From: Pegoplata infirma
Lineage: Eukaryota; Arthropoda; Insecta; Diptera; Anthomyiidae
Reading direction: 5' to 3'
DNA length: 64,000 nucleotides
Assembly (NCBI GenBank): GCA_963921195.1
Contig: OY992540.1
Coordinates: 35,642,971-35,706,970, forward strand
The notes under the pieces were generated by a model, which saw only the letters and a program-made list of their open reading frames with translations, ran no database searches and was not told the DNA's origin. This document shows positions 48,099-60,100 of this stretch, one piece after another. The stretch's first letter is position 1. The number at the start of each line of letters is the position of its first letter. Both the position numbers and the translations under genes were made by a program.

Positions 48099-48590
48099 TT
48101 CTCAGAATTTGAGAGTTTTTTCGTTCGTCAAAATGTCTTAGAATTTGAGAAATTTTATAGTAGTATTTATTTTAAAAAATGTCTCAGAATTTAAGAGTTT
48201 TTCCATTCGCCAAAGTCTTGGAATCCGAGAAGTTTTCTACACGGAAAAACGTCTTAGAATCAGAGAATTTTTTTCTGCGGAAAAAGTCTGAAAATTTTCT
48301 GAATCTGTAATCTAGAATGTTCTTCACTGAAAAATTTAAGAATTTTTATGTACGAAAAAATGTCTCAGAATCTTAAAAACTTTCTTTGCGTAAAAATGTC
48401 CCAGAATCTAAAAAAATGTGTAAAGAAAATATATCTTTGAATCTGAGAGTTTGACTTGGGAAATAAGTCTAGATTCTGAAAATTTGTCTTTGAGGAAAAA
48501 TATTACAGAACCTGGGAATTAAGAAATGTCTCAAAATCTGAAAAATTTTCTATATGAAAAAATGTCACAGAATTAAAGGATATAATGTGA
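48099..48590 (+). repeat. 36-base minisatellite, diverged array
   Basis: Units such as GTCTTAGAATTTGAGAAATT and ACGGAAAAACGTCTTAGAATC, plus orientation, variable length. Confidence 0.75.
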
Positions 48591-49797
48591 AGAAAAACAA
48601 GTAAGAGTCCCCGCACAACAATGTCGGGGCGGTTGACGTTTTCGGCCATGAGAGAGTATAGGCGCAAAACAAAGGCGGCAGCGGGAAATTCAGTCATTCG
48701 TTGATATTTACACAATTTTTCACTTTTTCGACACTTTTTTAATTTAATGTTATTGTTTTATTTAATATCAATTTGATTTTCTCATATTGATTCGTTTTTT
48801 TGTGTTTTTTTAGAATTTTAAATATTTTTTTTTTTAGAGATCACATTTTTTTGTTTACTTTATCGAAAATAATCGAAATATTTATAAGAATGTGGTAACA
48901 TTTTCATATCAAAAATTTTAAGAGAGAGAGAAACCGACACAAAAATAAAATTGATTTTATTCAAGCGGTTTTCGGTCGGACGTTTTTTCTTGCCAAATTT
49001 GTATGAAAAAAACGTCTCCGACATTGTTGTGCGGGGACTCTAAGAGTGTTAAATTCGGCTGTGCCGAATCTTTTATACCCTCCAACATGTTTACAATTAA
49101 AAACAAGTGAGAGTGTTAAATTCGGCTGTGCCGAATCTATTATACCCTCCAACATGTAAAAAAATTAAAAAAAAAAAAATTTACAGGGGCGTTGTTTGAA
49201 GGGGGGTGGGGAGGGGCAAGGAAGGGGGGAATCGGTGAGCTGGGGTGACTCCTTGGCCCTCACGGTATATTTTTACAAGTTTATTTTTGTCTGCTTTGTG
49301 CACTAAAGTAATATAGTTTTATAATTATTTTAATTATTTTTTTATCCACGCCCTTAAAAAAGGGGCGGTCAAAAAAAAAACGAAATTTTTTAATCCCCTG
49401 GGTCCAAGCGCAGGACTATAAACTTCTACGAACATAAGAACGTCTCATTTGGTTCACAAAAATACAAAAAAACGTCAAAAAAATTAGCATTTTTAAGAGG
49501 TTGGTTCAGTTCTTCAAGGGGGAACTTTTTTCCCCCTGGTCCGATTTGGCCCATTTCCGAACTTAACCTGCCTAGGAGCATAAGACATATTTATGGCAAA
49601 CTTGAGGTGTCTAGCTTTTTTATTTTGGACTGCATCGTGTTAACTACAGACGGACGGACGGACATCGCTAGAATGTATTAGAATCGATCACTGATCAATA
49701 ATAATATGTACTTTATGGGGTCCCCGACCGATATTTCGATGCGTTACACACGGAATGACAAAGTGAGTATACCCCATACTGTAGTTGGAGGATATAA
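48591..49797 (+). mobile_element. TACCCTCC-family repeat, subtype A, copy 10, with duplicated terminus
   Basis: The terminus AGTGTTAAATTCGGCTGTGC with TATACCCTCC occurs twice in tandem (49,044-49,085 and 49,099-49,155) before one full interior ending at about 49,797. The first terminus is split by a Harbinger-like MITE at 48,605-49,040. Confidence 0.7.
48605..49040. mobile_element. PIF/Harbinger-like MITE, GAGTCCCCGC ends
   Basis: Inverted ends GAGTCCCCGCACAACAATGT and ACATTGTTGTGCGGGGACTC are flanked by TAA (48,602-48,604, 49,041-49,043). Excision restores the family phrase ACAAGTAAGAGTG. 436 bp, non-coding. Confidence 0.8.
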
Positions 49798-52232
49798 AAA
49801 AAAATCGCAGGGGCGTCATTTTTTTTTTGGTGGGCGGGGGGTTGGCGGAGTTGGTAGTGGACACTAGGGTGGCTCGTTTTTGGGCTTTTCTCTCTGATCA
49901 AATTCTAATACCCGCCAAAAGTGTCGGTCCCCTAAGGGTAACTCACATGCAAAATATCACTTCGATCGGAGTTTATCTTCTGTCTCCACTTTGAGCCTCA
50001 AAATTGGGGTTTTTGCAAAAAAGGACTTTTTAAAAAAAATAAAAAAAAAATTTAAGTTTTTTATTAAAATAATTAAAAAAATTTTTTTGCATAATATTTG
50101 ATCGTAAATACTTAAATATGAAATTTAAAGATTTTATGGTATCATCCGTTCAAACTTGATACCAAAAAAATGGCATGATTTTGGGGGCGTTCTCAAAACA
50201 CCTTTTTTCAAAAATTGAAAATTTTATTAAAAAAAAATTTTAAATATACCGTTTTTTCTTTCTGAATTCATTAAGAACACCTTGGAGAAGAAAAATGTGA
50301 AATATGGCGGATATCCGTCGAGCCACTTTTTGGGAATCACGGGGGAAAGTTAGCGGATTTCAAGGAAATGTTGGTTTTATCAATAATTTGGATTAATAAA
50401 ATCGTATAAATTTCATTTTTGGGCAAATTAACTGTTTTTTTGTGTCGTGGCATTCTATTAGATAACTTCAAGTCTGTCATGAAATCTTACCGATCTAGGA
50501 CGTCTTTAACCCACATTGGCTGGGGGTCAAAAATGACCCCCGCCGGAAATTTGAATTTTAGAGCTTAAATTTTGTGCTATTAACAAGTATAAAACGGCTT
50601 TTGTGTTTTTTACCCTAACTATTATTTTGTATTAATATATTATCTTTAAAAAAAATCGTTAACCCTTCTTGGTAGGGGGTCAAAAATGACCCATTCAATA
50701 AAAAGTATATATTTTTTATAGAAAATTAATTTGTGGCAGTCTATTAGATAACTTTAAATCAGCCCTAAAATTTCACCTATTTAAGATATCTTTAACCCAC
50801 ATTGGCCAGGGGTCAAAAATGACCCCGGCAAAAACTTTTCGGCATAGTGCTTGAATTTTTTGATATCAACAAAATTTATATTTTTTATTGAATGGGTCAT
50901 TTTTGACCCCCTACCAAAAAGGGTTAACGATTTTTTTAAAGATAATATATTAATACAAAATAATAGTTGGGGTAAAAAACACAAAAGCCGTTTTATACTT
51001 GTTTATAGCACAAAATTTAAGCTCTAAACTTCAAATTTCCTGCGGGGGTCATTTTTGACCCCCAGCCAATGTGGGTTAAAGACTTAAAGTTATCTAACAG
51101 AATGCCACGACACCAAAAAACAGTTAATTTGCCCAAATATGAAATTTATAAGATTTTATTAATCCAAATTATTGTTAAAAGCAACATTTCCTTGAAATCC
51201 GCTAACTTCCCCCCGCTATTCCCAAAAAGTGGCTCGACGGATATCAGCCATATTTCACATTTTTCTTCTCCAAGGTGTTCTTAATGAATTCAGTAAGAAA
51301 AAAAGGTATATTTAAAATTATTTTTTAATAAAATTTTCAAATTTTGAAAAAAGGTGTTTTGAGAACGCCCCCAAAATCATGCCATTTTTTTGGTATCAAG
51401 TTTGAACGGGTTAATGATACCGTAAAATCTTTAAATTTCATATTTAAGTATTTACGATCAAATATTATGCAAACAATTTTTTTTAATTATTTTAATAAGA
51501 AAACTTAAATTTTTTTTTTATTTTTTTTAAAAAGTCCTTTTTTGCAAAAACCCCAATTTTGAGGCTCAAAGTGGAGACAGAAGATAAACTCCGATCGGAG
51601 TGATATTTTCCACGTGAGTTACCCTTAGGGGACCGACACTTTTGGCGGGTATTAGAATTTGATCAGAGAGAAAAGTCCAAAAACGAGCCATCCTAGTGGA
51701 CACCTGTACCCCCGCCATATATGTTTACAAATTATTTGTTTAGGATATTTACGCTTAAATAATAAATTTTTATCGTTATTTTTAATTAATTTCTATAACC
51801 ATGCCCTGAAAAAAATCGAATTTTCTAATCTCCTCGGTCCAAGCGCAGGTCTATGAACATAATATGGCATAAAATGTTACATTTGTTGAGCAAAAATTAA
51901 AAAAAACTCGTAAAAATATTGTATTTTTCAGGGGTCGTTTTAGTTCTTCAAGGGGGAACTTTTTTCCCCTTGTCCGATTTTACCCATCTTCGAACTTAAC
52001 CTTACCAGTAACATTAGAGATATTCTTGCCCATTTTCAGGGGTCTAGCGCTTTTGGTTTGGACTGCATCGTTATTTCTACAGACGGACGGACGGACGGAC
52101 ATCGCTAGAATTTCTTAGATTCTATCATGGATCAATATTATATATACTTTGTCCCCGACCGATATTTCGATGTGTTACACACGGAATGACAAAGTGAGTA
52201 TACCCCCATACTGTGGTTGGAGGGTATAAAAA
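49798..52232 (+). mobile_element. TACCCTCC-family repeat, subtype A, copy 11, split by a fold-back
   Basis: Left part 49,798-49,864 (GCAGGGGCGTCATTTTTTTT) and right part 51,704-52,232 (TTTCTACAGACGGACGGACG, GTATACCCCCATACTGTGG) flank the fold-back insertion. Confidence 0.65.
49865..51695. mobile_element. Fold-back transposon with five GGGTCA hairpins and 8-bp duplication
   Basis: Ends TAGGGTGGCTCGTTTTT and inverted AAAAACGAGCCATCCTA are flanked by GTGGACAC (49,857-49,864, 51,696-51,703). The two arms are long inverted copies (for example GACCGACACTTTTGGCGGG inverted near 51,630-51,650), centred near 50,790. The inner part holds five GGGTCA-AAAA-TGACCC hairpins. hAT-like by duplication. No ORF. 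Confidence 0.8.
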
Positions 52233-52744
52233 ATGTCAGCATCCGAAAAAAGTTTAGACGAGAAAATGTCTCAGAATCTGAGAAAAATTTCTTAGAATCG
52301 ATACGGAAAAATGTTTCAGAATCTGAGATTTTTTCTATATGGAAAAATGTCTCAATACCTTAAAAATTTTTTATACGGAAAGTCTTCCAGATTAAAAAAA
52401 ATAATTTTAAAAGAAAAATATCTTAGAATTTGAAAATTTTCCTATTGGAAAAAATCTGAAAGTTTTTCTATGTCGTAAAAAAGCTCAGAATCTGGGAATT
52501 ATTCTATTTAAAAAATTTCTCAAAATCAAAAAATGTCTCAGAATCTGAGAATTTTTCTACACAGAAAATTGTGTCATAATGTAAAATTTTTCTATATGAA
52601 AAATGTTTCAGAATCTATGATTTTTTCTGTATGAAAAAAAGTCTCAGAGTCTTAGAAAAATGTCTTAGAAATTAAGAATTTTTCCATTTGAAAAAATCTA
52701 TCAGAAATTTTGAGACCTTTCTTAGATTTAGAGCCAGAAAAACA
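52233..52744 (+). repeat. 36-base minisatellite, diverged array
   Basis: Units such as GTCTCAGAATCTGAGAATTT and ATACGGAAAAATGTTTCAG, plus orientation. Confidence 0.75.
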
Positions 52745-52935
52745 GTATGAGGGCATACTCACTTTGTCATTGCGTGTGTAACACATCGAATTATCGGTCA
52801 AGGACCCCATCAAGTATATATATTATTCATCCTTGATCGAGACATTCTAGCGTTGTCCGTCTGTCTGTGGAAATCACGATGCAGTCCAAACTAAAGGATC
52901 TAGATTCATAAAATGGGCGAAATCGGAAGCGGGGA
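52745..52935 (-). mobile_element. TACCCTCC-family fragment, copy 12
   Basis: GCATACTCACTTTGTCATTG, AGGACCCCATCAAGTATAT and GTTGTCCGTCTGTCTGTGG. Both ends missing. Confidence 0.6.
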
Positions 52936-53239
52936 GGAAAAATCGATTTACACATTACAGAGAGCACCCAATACGATGGAGCAAATTTTGATTTTTTTTT
53001 CGAATTTCGAAAACGTCGTTGTCGGGAAAGTTGACTTTTAGGGTCGATATTAACACTCAAAAATATTGAACCTGCAGGACAATGGCTTTGGGTTTCTTTT
53101 TTGAAGTGAAAATCGGAAAGTTTCGAACAAAGTCGAAGTTCAAAAATATCGACGTTTTGGGAATTTTTGACAACTCAAAACTGATGACTTAAAAATAAAT
53201 CGTGGGTAAGCTTAAACATTGCTCTTATATATGTTCAAC
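52936..53239. other. Unassigned DNA
   Basis: Moderately complex sequence (ACGTCGTTGTCGGGAAAG, TTGAACCTGCAGGACAATGG) with no ORF or repeat partner in this window. Confidence 0.35.
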
Positions 53240-53296
53240 TTACAAGGGAAGTCTCCCTGGTGTCACCCTCAGATCTTCATGAAATTTGGATATGTT

Positions 53297-53412
53297 CACT
53301 CAAAATAATTCTACAGTAAAAGGTTTAGTAAGTGATTTTGTACCAAAATCTACTAATTTGTTACTAATTTTAGTATCTTCAAAGTACTAAAATTAGTAAT
53401 TTTTACTAAATT
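53297..53412. repeat. Short inverted-repeat insert in the Harbinger-like element
   Basis: CACTCAAAATAATTCTACAG begins a segment with no counterpart in copy 1. It contains a 15-base perfect stem, TTACTAATTTTAGTA with its complement TACTAAAATTAGTAA. Probably a CACTCAAAA-type MITE remnant. Ends approximate. Confidence 0.5.
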
Positions 53413-53477
53413 GATATAGGCATATATGGTATCGGATTAAAGGTATTAAAATTACCTATCTCGTGGTGGTAACAACG

Positions 53478-53516
53478 CACATTGGTTCCAAATCAAAATC
53501 TAGCTGGACAAAAGTC
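53478..53516 (+). other. RSS-like terminus with 23-bp spacer (left)
   Basis: CACATTG, exactly 23 bases, then ACAAAAGTC (53,508-53,516). Confidence 0.6.
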
Positions 53517-54184
53517 CAAAAATTAGTGTCCTTAAAATTGGGAATTAATAGTGCTAGGGGCAAGCTAAGGGTGTGTTCTGATCAAACTAATAACCATTTT
53601 TTGGAATTAGGTCTTTAACTGTGTTAAATATGCGAATGAAATAACATTTTTGGTATCCAATATTTAAAAAAATAATATATGTATATATAAGTGTTCAACT
53701 AATAACATCATATTATCCATGTTACATCAATGGTTTCAAAACGGTTTATGTACAAGAAAGCTACAGATTTATAATTATTCTGGACATTAATAAGAAATTT
53801 ATTATCGATCTTCTTCTTACATTTTTTGTACTTTGAAGTATGGTCAATAATAACAATATTTTTGAGGACTTATGAAACTTCCGCAGCTTGGCAAAACCGA
53901 ATCCAGGCATATCATGTCGAATTACTACATACAACTTCTAGGTAATTTATTACTGAACGTTGTCATGCAGACATTTCTTGCAGGTTTTTGCAGGTTTAAA
54001 ATTAATCACAGTTTATATGAAAATAGATTTTCGCCTAAATTTTTTTTTCTAAATAAAGTATCGAATTTTTGTAAGTTTTTGATAGCTTTTAAGTATTATA
54101 ATTATGCTTAGCTTAAATAAAGCATTAAATGATATGTTTCCTATTAAACAGCGGCCAAAATTACACACTTCTACTAAATTCAAA

Positions 54185-54678
54185 AATGTCCGTCAGTCTG
54201 TCCATCTGTCCGTCTGTCCGTCTGTCCGTCTGTAGAGGACACGATACAGTCCAAAATAAAAGAGCTAGACTTCCGAAGTTTGGCACGAATATGTCTTAAA
54301 TTACTAGACAGGTTAAGTTCGGAAATGGATAAAATCGGACCAAGGGGAAAAAAGTTCCCCCTTGGAGAACTAAACCAACCTAATAAAAATCGCATTTTTT
54401 GCAGGGTTTTTTGTACTTTTGCTAAGCAAATGCAACATTATTCTATCAGATGAAGTTCGAAATCGCAAGGGGAAGGTGCTCCCTAACGTCTCCCACCAAC
54501 CCCCCCCCCAAAAAAAAACCCCCCTGGATTTTTTTATATTGTTTTTTTTTTACATTTTGGAGGGTATAAAAGATTCGGCACAGCCGAATGTAACACTCTC
54601 ACTGTTTTTTTATTTTTTTTTTACATTTTGGAGGGTATAAAAGATTAGGCATAGCCGAATTTAACGCTCTCACTTGTT
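54185..54678 (-). mobile_element. TACCCTCC-family repeat, subtype A, copy 13, with tandem terminus
   Basis: A TCCGTCTGTCCGTCTGTCCG run at the left. The terminus (GGAGGGTATAAAAGATTCGG, hairpin, TAACACTCTCACT) appears twice in tandem at about 54,553-54,602 and 54,623-54,678, the second diverged (TTAGGCATAGCCGAA). Confidence 0.7.
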
Positions 54679-54914
54679 TTTTTTAATTACACTTCTCGAC
54701 AAAAAATTTTTTTTTTTTAGAGATTACAAAACTTTCAAAAAATAAGTTTTTGCATTTCATATTTCTGTTCTGCATATAAACCATTTTTGACATTAATGAA
54801 TTACTGAAATTAGAAAAAATATAAAAAGTTGCCGATTAGTGTAATCGACTTAGAAAAATTTAAACATGTTTTTTGAACTCAGCGACCCCAAAAACATATA
54901 AAACGATGATAAAA

Positions 54915-54953
54915 TAATTTTGTCCAGCTAGATTTGGACTTGGAACCACTGTG
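54915..54953 (-). other. RSS-like terminus with 23-bp spacer (right)
   Basis: Minus strand: CACAGTG (54,953-54,947), exactly 23 bases, then ACAAAATTA (54,923-54,915). Closest of the four ends to the vertebrate nonamer ACAAAAACC at its first six positions. Confidence 0.6.
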
Positions 54954-56268
54954 CAACGGGCCAAAGAAATTAATATTTTTCGACTTATTAACTAAAATGT
55001 CCTAAAATTTTGGTATTTTACTCAATATGACGAAAAGTTGTGCATCTTTGGGCACGTTCTTAACACACGTAGATAGGTTTTCAAAAGAACTTTCATTTGG
55101 TATGTAACATGACTACCCAGCCAGAAAAAAACAAGCTGGCCAAGGTTGGCAAAACGTTGGCAAAGGTGTTGCCAACATTGGCAAAATACCCGATTTACAA
55201 AAAATACTGTACAGTAACAAAGCCAAAATGATAACACCAAAAAGTGTCTTGGCCAAAATTTTTTTTTCTGATGTTGGCACACTGTTGGCAAAACAAAAAA
55301 TACTGTACATTCCCAGTATTTAATTTTTATGTTATACTGTGCAGTGTCAAAGCCAGGATGAGAATACCAAATATGGATTGGCCGATGTGTTTTTCTGATG
55401 TTGGCAAAAAACTGGTACAAAAATCACATTTTCTTCCATTACGTGTCTTAAAATATTCCATTTATTATACCCTACACCACTATGTGGTACAGGGTATATT
55501 GAGTTTGTGCATACCGATCGACTCAGAATTACTTTTTGAGTCGATTTAGCGATGTCCGTCCGTCCGTCTGTCCATCTATCGGCTTAAGCACGATACAGGT
55601 CGCAATTTTCAATCAATTGAAATTTAAAACTTAAGCATCTTTTGGCACAAGGACGAAGCCTATTGAAATTGGAGAACATCGGTCCATGTTAAGACCTAGC
55701 CCCCATACAAACGCCCCCTTTGGATTCGGCTTAATGACTCTAATGACCGTATTATAATTGATATCGCTTTGAAATTTAGCAGATAATCAAATTTTGTATG
55801 CATGAATCGTCATTTCAAATATCAAAGGAATCGGATCAGTCCTCTGGTAGTCCCCATTCTAAGTCGATCGGTATACTTAAAAGTGGCTTGAAGAATTTTC
55901 ATTAGACGTGTTAGACGTGTTTTTGGTTAAGTCCCAGAATTTTTAATAAAAAGAGTTACTTACAAGGTCTCAGTGTTGAAGAAAATCAGCAAAATAAAAA
56001 AACAATTTTAATTTGCATCCTGTGCAATTGCTTTTTTGACATAAATTGTGATTATTCATCTTTAATTTCTTTTAAAATTTATTAAAATTGCAAAAAATTC
56101 ACTGGAAAGTCAGAAATTGTTGAAGTCACTCAATAAGAAATAAATAAAAATAACAAATAAATAAAATCAATCAGCTGGCTCTTTCTGACATAATATTGGT
56201 TCTCACAAACAGTGCTACCAGACCCCACAAAGTATAAATACATAGTGTGCACTGCATTATCGTAAAGT

Positions 56269-57126
56269 ATGCCGGGCAACGAGACACCTACAGTGGGACA
56301 AGCAATGCAAAATCCAAAAAGAAAATTTCTTGAAACGTCACCTGATAACGAATCAAATGATTTAGTAGGGAAGATGTCCATTACTAATTTAATGGGTTTA
56401 ATGCAAAATACGATGTCAACTATTTTGGATGAGAAATTTCAACAACTACCAACGAAGACTGATTTTGAAGAGGTAAAGATGCATATAAATGAGGTAAAAT
56501 CTGATGTATCTAAATTAACAGACGAAAACAATGAACTAAAAATGGAGGTCCTGAAACTAAAAAATAATTGGGAAACAGATCAACGAAGATTAAGACAACT
56601 AGAAGATGAAAATAGGAAAAGGAAACTTATAATAAGAGGCTTAACTAGCGAAAAATCTGTGATTACGGCAGTTAAAAAAATTTACAAAGAAAATCTCAAA
56701 ATCAAAAAAAATTTAGAAATTGAAAACGCTAAAAAAATCTTTGAGAATGATGGTAAAATGACGGTGATGGTTGAAATGAGGTCCGTAGAAATGGTCTTTG
56801 AGGTGTTAAGAAAAACTAAAGAATTGGCCGGTACAGATATTTATATAGAGCGAGATTTAAGTATTGAACGTCAACAGAAAAAAAAGGTCATGATGCAGCT
56901 CCGTAAAGATATATTATCTGTAAATGAGAGTAAAAAAATTGCTGTCAGAGGGGATAAACTTGTTATCGATAAAAAATGGTTTTCATGGAACAGGGACAAT
57001 ATGCTTGTGTGTGGCGAGAAAACAGGTGAAGAAGAGTTAGTTACTTTTTATGGTGAATCCGATATTAATAAAGTAAATTTAGATTATATATATATTTTGT
57101 CAAAAGTAAATTCAAAAAACTGTTAA
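56269..57126 (+). CDS. LINE ORF1 protein: coiled coil plus RRM-like domain
   Basis: 285 aa. The region of about residues 50-125 is heptad-rich (KMHINEVKSDVSKLTDENNE, LKMEVLKLKNN, RRLRQLEDENRKRK) and should form a coiled coil. RKLIIRGLTSEKS opens an RRM-like fold and the C-terminal third is basic (SIERQQKKKVMMQLRKDI). This layout matches L1-type ORF1 proteins, which trimerise and coat the element RNA as nucleic-acid chaperones (family knowledge). The ATG is chosen as the first in frame, and no competing start follows for 90 bases. The frame ends TCA AAA AAC TGT TAA and overlaps the ORF2 frame by 55 bases. No zinc knuckles, unlike Jockey/I gag-like ORF1. No inactivating change is visible. Confidence 0.8.
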   Translation: MPGNETPTVGQAMQNPKRKFLETSPDNESNDLVGKMSITNLMGLMQNTMSTILDEKFQQLPTKTDFEEVKMHINEVKSDVSKLTDENNELKMEVLKLKNNWETDQRRLRQLEDENRKRKLIIRGLTSEKSVITAVKKIYKENLKIKKNLEIENAKKIFENDGKMTVMVEMRSVEMVFEVLRKTKELAGTDIYIERDLSIERQQKKKVMMQLRKDILSVNESKKIAVRGDKLVIDKKWFSWNRDNMLVCGEKTGEEELVTFYGESDINKVNLDYIYILSKVNSKNC

Positions 57127-60100
57127 ATCCTATTAAGAAAAAACGAAATGTTTATAGAAATGTAAGCTTAAAAGGCATTGATAATATAAAACCAAATAAA
57201 ATCAGTAAAGTCATTAATATTTTATCATATAACGTACATGGTTTGGAAAATAAAATTGCATTAAGTGAATTTTTAAATTATGTTAACACCTATGATATTG
57301 TTGTGCTGCTGGAAACTCATTTAGGGGAAAACAAAATTGATAATTTTAAAAAGTATTTCGGTAACTTCAAAACGTATTGGAAACCCGCCGAAAGAGTTAG
57401 CAACTTTGGAAGATTTAGTGGTGGTTGTATGTATGCAGTTAAAAGTAGTCTGGTAGATGCAGGGTTACGTCATGAGTTATATAATCTCAGCGGTGTAGAA
57501 GTATTAAAATTGCAAACGAAATACGAAACAATATCAATAATACCATTGTATTTAAGAAGCGCTGACTGGAATAATGAATTTGATACTTTAAAACAGTTTT
57601 TTACCGATGAAAGTGTAACAAATCCATTAATTATTGGTGATTTAAATATCAGAATAGGCGAAATGCAACAGATATTTGATGAAATTATTAGTAGCTCATT
57701 TAATGCTGGTTATTCCACGAGAAAATCTCAAGATAAAATTATAAATTCAAAAGGTAGACGTTTTATGGAGTTATGCACAGATTACGGTATGGTGGTTGTA
57801 AATGGCATAACTAAAGGTGATGAAGACGGTAATCTTACTTTCGTAAGCAATGCTGGGCAGTCTGTAAACGATATCTGTGCAATATCACAAGATATTCTTA
57901 AGTATGTTAATAGATTTACCGTGGAAGAATGTATATGGTCAGATCATTTTCCGATTCACCTCACTATGGAAATAGACATAGAAACTCAAGATGGAAATAA
58001 TTTCAATTTGTTACCCAAGCTAAAATGGAATGAAAAGAAGAAAGAAGTTTATCAAAAAAAAGTGGTACAGAATTTAGAGGAAATGAGAAAGGCAAAAGAT
58101 CCGATACTTTTGAAAGACATAACTGATTTAATCAGAGCATCTACAGGTACGTTCTCTCGTAATAGTTTAAACAGTATTAAATTCAAGGAAAAGTGGTTTG
58201 ATAATGATTGTTTGAGTGCTAGAAATGACTCGTTTGAATTCCTTAAAATCTTTAGGAGAACTCAGCGAGAAGAAGAAAAAGAAGCGTATCTTAATGCAAA
58301 TAGAATATATAAAGAAATATGTGTTGACAAAAACAGTCAATATTACAAGAATTTAGAAATTAAAATATGTTCTATCCAAAACAACAAGGAATGGTGGAGT
58401 ATTGTCAAAGAAATAAGACAAGAACCATTGCAGGTGTGTCCTAATATAGCAGCCTCAAACTTCAAAACCTACTTTGAACATCTTTTAAACCCGCCACAGT
58501 TTTCTAATGTAATTTCGTACGCAGCATTATGGCGTCATGATCCAGACCTAGATGCAGCTGTTACAGTTGATGAAGTCAAAAAAGCGCTGGCAAAAGCCAA
58601 ATATAATAAAGCACCCGGTTTGGACAGAGTGCCATTTGAGTTTTTCAAAAATGCACCACTTGAACTATTGAAGGAACTAACAAAAGCGTATAACCGGATC
58701 TTAGACAGTGGAAGCGTTGATGATTCATTTTTGATAAGCGTCATATTTCCAATATTTAAAAAGGGTTTAAATAATATCCCAAGTAATTACCGAGGCATAT
58801 CATTTATGAATTGTATTGCGAAAATTGTTATGGGTGTAATAAATGATAGACTGTTCAACTGGACTGAAAAACATGATATTTTAACGGAATACCAAGCTGG
58901 TTTTAGAAAAAATTATTCAACAATAGATAACATATACAACCTATCGGCAATTGTGCATCTAAAGCTAAATGAGAAGAAGAAGAAAGTGTACGCGTTCTTT
59001 GTCGACTTTAAAGCGGCTTTCGACAAAGTATCTAGAAGTCTTTTATTCTATAAACTTCATGAAATGGGAGTTTCAACAAAAATTGTTTATTTTCTTGAAT
59101 CCGTTTACAGAATCACCAAATCAGTTGTATGGACTGGAAAAGAGATGTCTGAAGAATTTGATACAAAATCTGGTGTTAAACAAGGGTGCCTTTTATCTCC
59201 TTTATTATTCGCCTTATATATAAATGACTTACATGAAGCTTTAGGTGGAGGCCTTTTTATAGATGATCAAAATATTAGAGTTTTACTATATGCAGATGAT
59301 ATTGTGATTATGTCTGATAATATAAAAACGTTGCAGAAAATGATAAATAAACTAGAAAATTATTGCCAAGACTGGAATCTAGAAGTCAACTTAAGTAAAT
59401 CAGAAATTATGGTATTTAGAAATGGTGGTAGAAGATCGAGAGATGAGAAATGGTTTTTTAAAGGCAATGAGATTAAAATTGTACCAAGTTTCTGTTACTT
59501 AGGAATGACATTAACTCCAACTATGATTTTTAGACAACATATCGAAACTCGAAATATCAAGGCGAAAAATAGTATAAACTCAACTTGGAACACTTTTCTA
59601 AGTAAGAATAATATTTCACTACGTTCAAAATGGCAGCTTTTCCAAGCAGCATGTAGGGCAATTCAGACTTATGGAGCACAAGTTTGGGGCCACTCACTCT
59701 TTGATGAAGTTGACAAACTTCAACGTTATTTCGTTAAAAAGATCTTATGCTTACCTTCATTTACACCTACTTATATGATAATGATTGAAACAAATATGGA
59801 TGATGCTCACCTCTATACGCTTGATTTGCATATGAGATATATTGGTCGTACTATATATCAGTATAACGTTAATAGACTGCCACATCAATTATCACTTAAG
59901 CTTATACAAAAAAATATATCCTGGGTAAAAAACATTCAACAACTTTGCAGTCAACTAAACATAAACTGGGAATTTGAAAATATGTCGATTACTTATTGGA
60001 ATTACAAAAGCTGCGAACTATTACAAAAATTAAGAATTGCAAATAAACACAAATACTTTCAAAGTGCACTCGAGACAAACAGATTTTACAAACACTTGAA

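Larger units (their letters stand above)
53478..54953. mobile_element. Second Transib-like element, 1,476 bp
   Basis: The inverted ends (heptamers CACATTG and CACAGTG) share about 37 bp including CAAATCTAGCTGGACAAAA-type sequence. A perfect 5-bp duplication CAACG lies at 53,473-53,477 and 54,954-54,958. Its position in the Harbinger-like host is confirmed by comparison with the uninterrupted copy near 37,505. No transposase. A TACCCTCC repeat is nested. Confidence 0.78.

Noticed and set aside
55022..55420. 132-codon minus-strand open frame rich in Cys/Trp
   Set aside because: It spans the junction between the Harbinger-like host and the TA-flanked element and reflects their GTTGGCAAA repeats.
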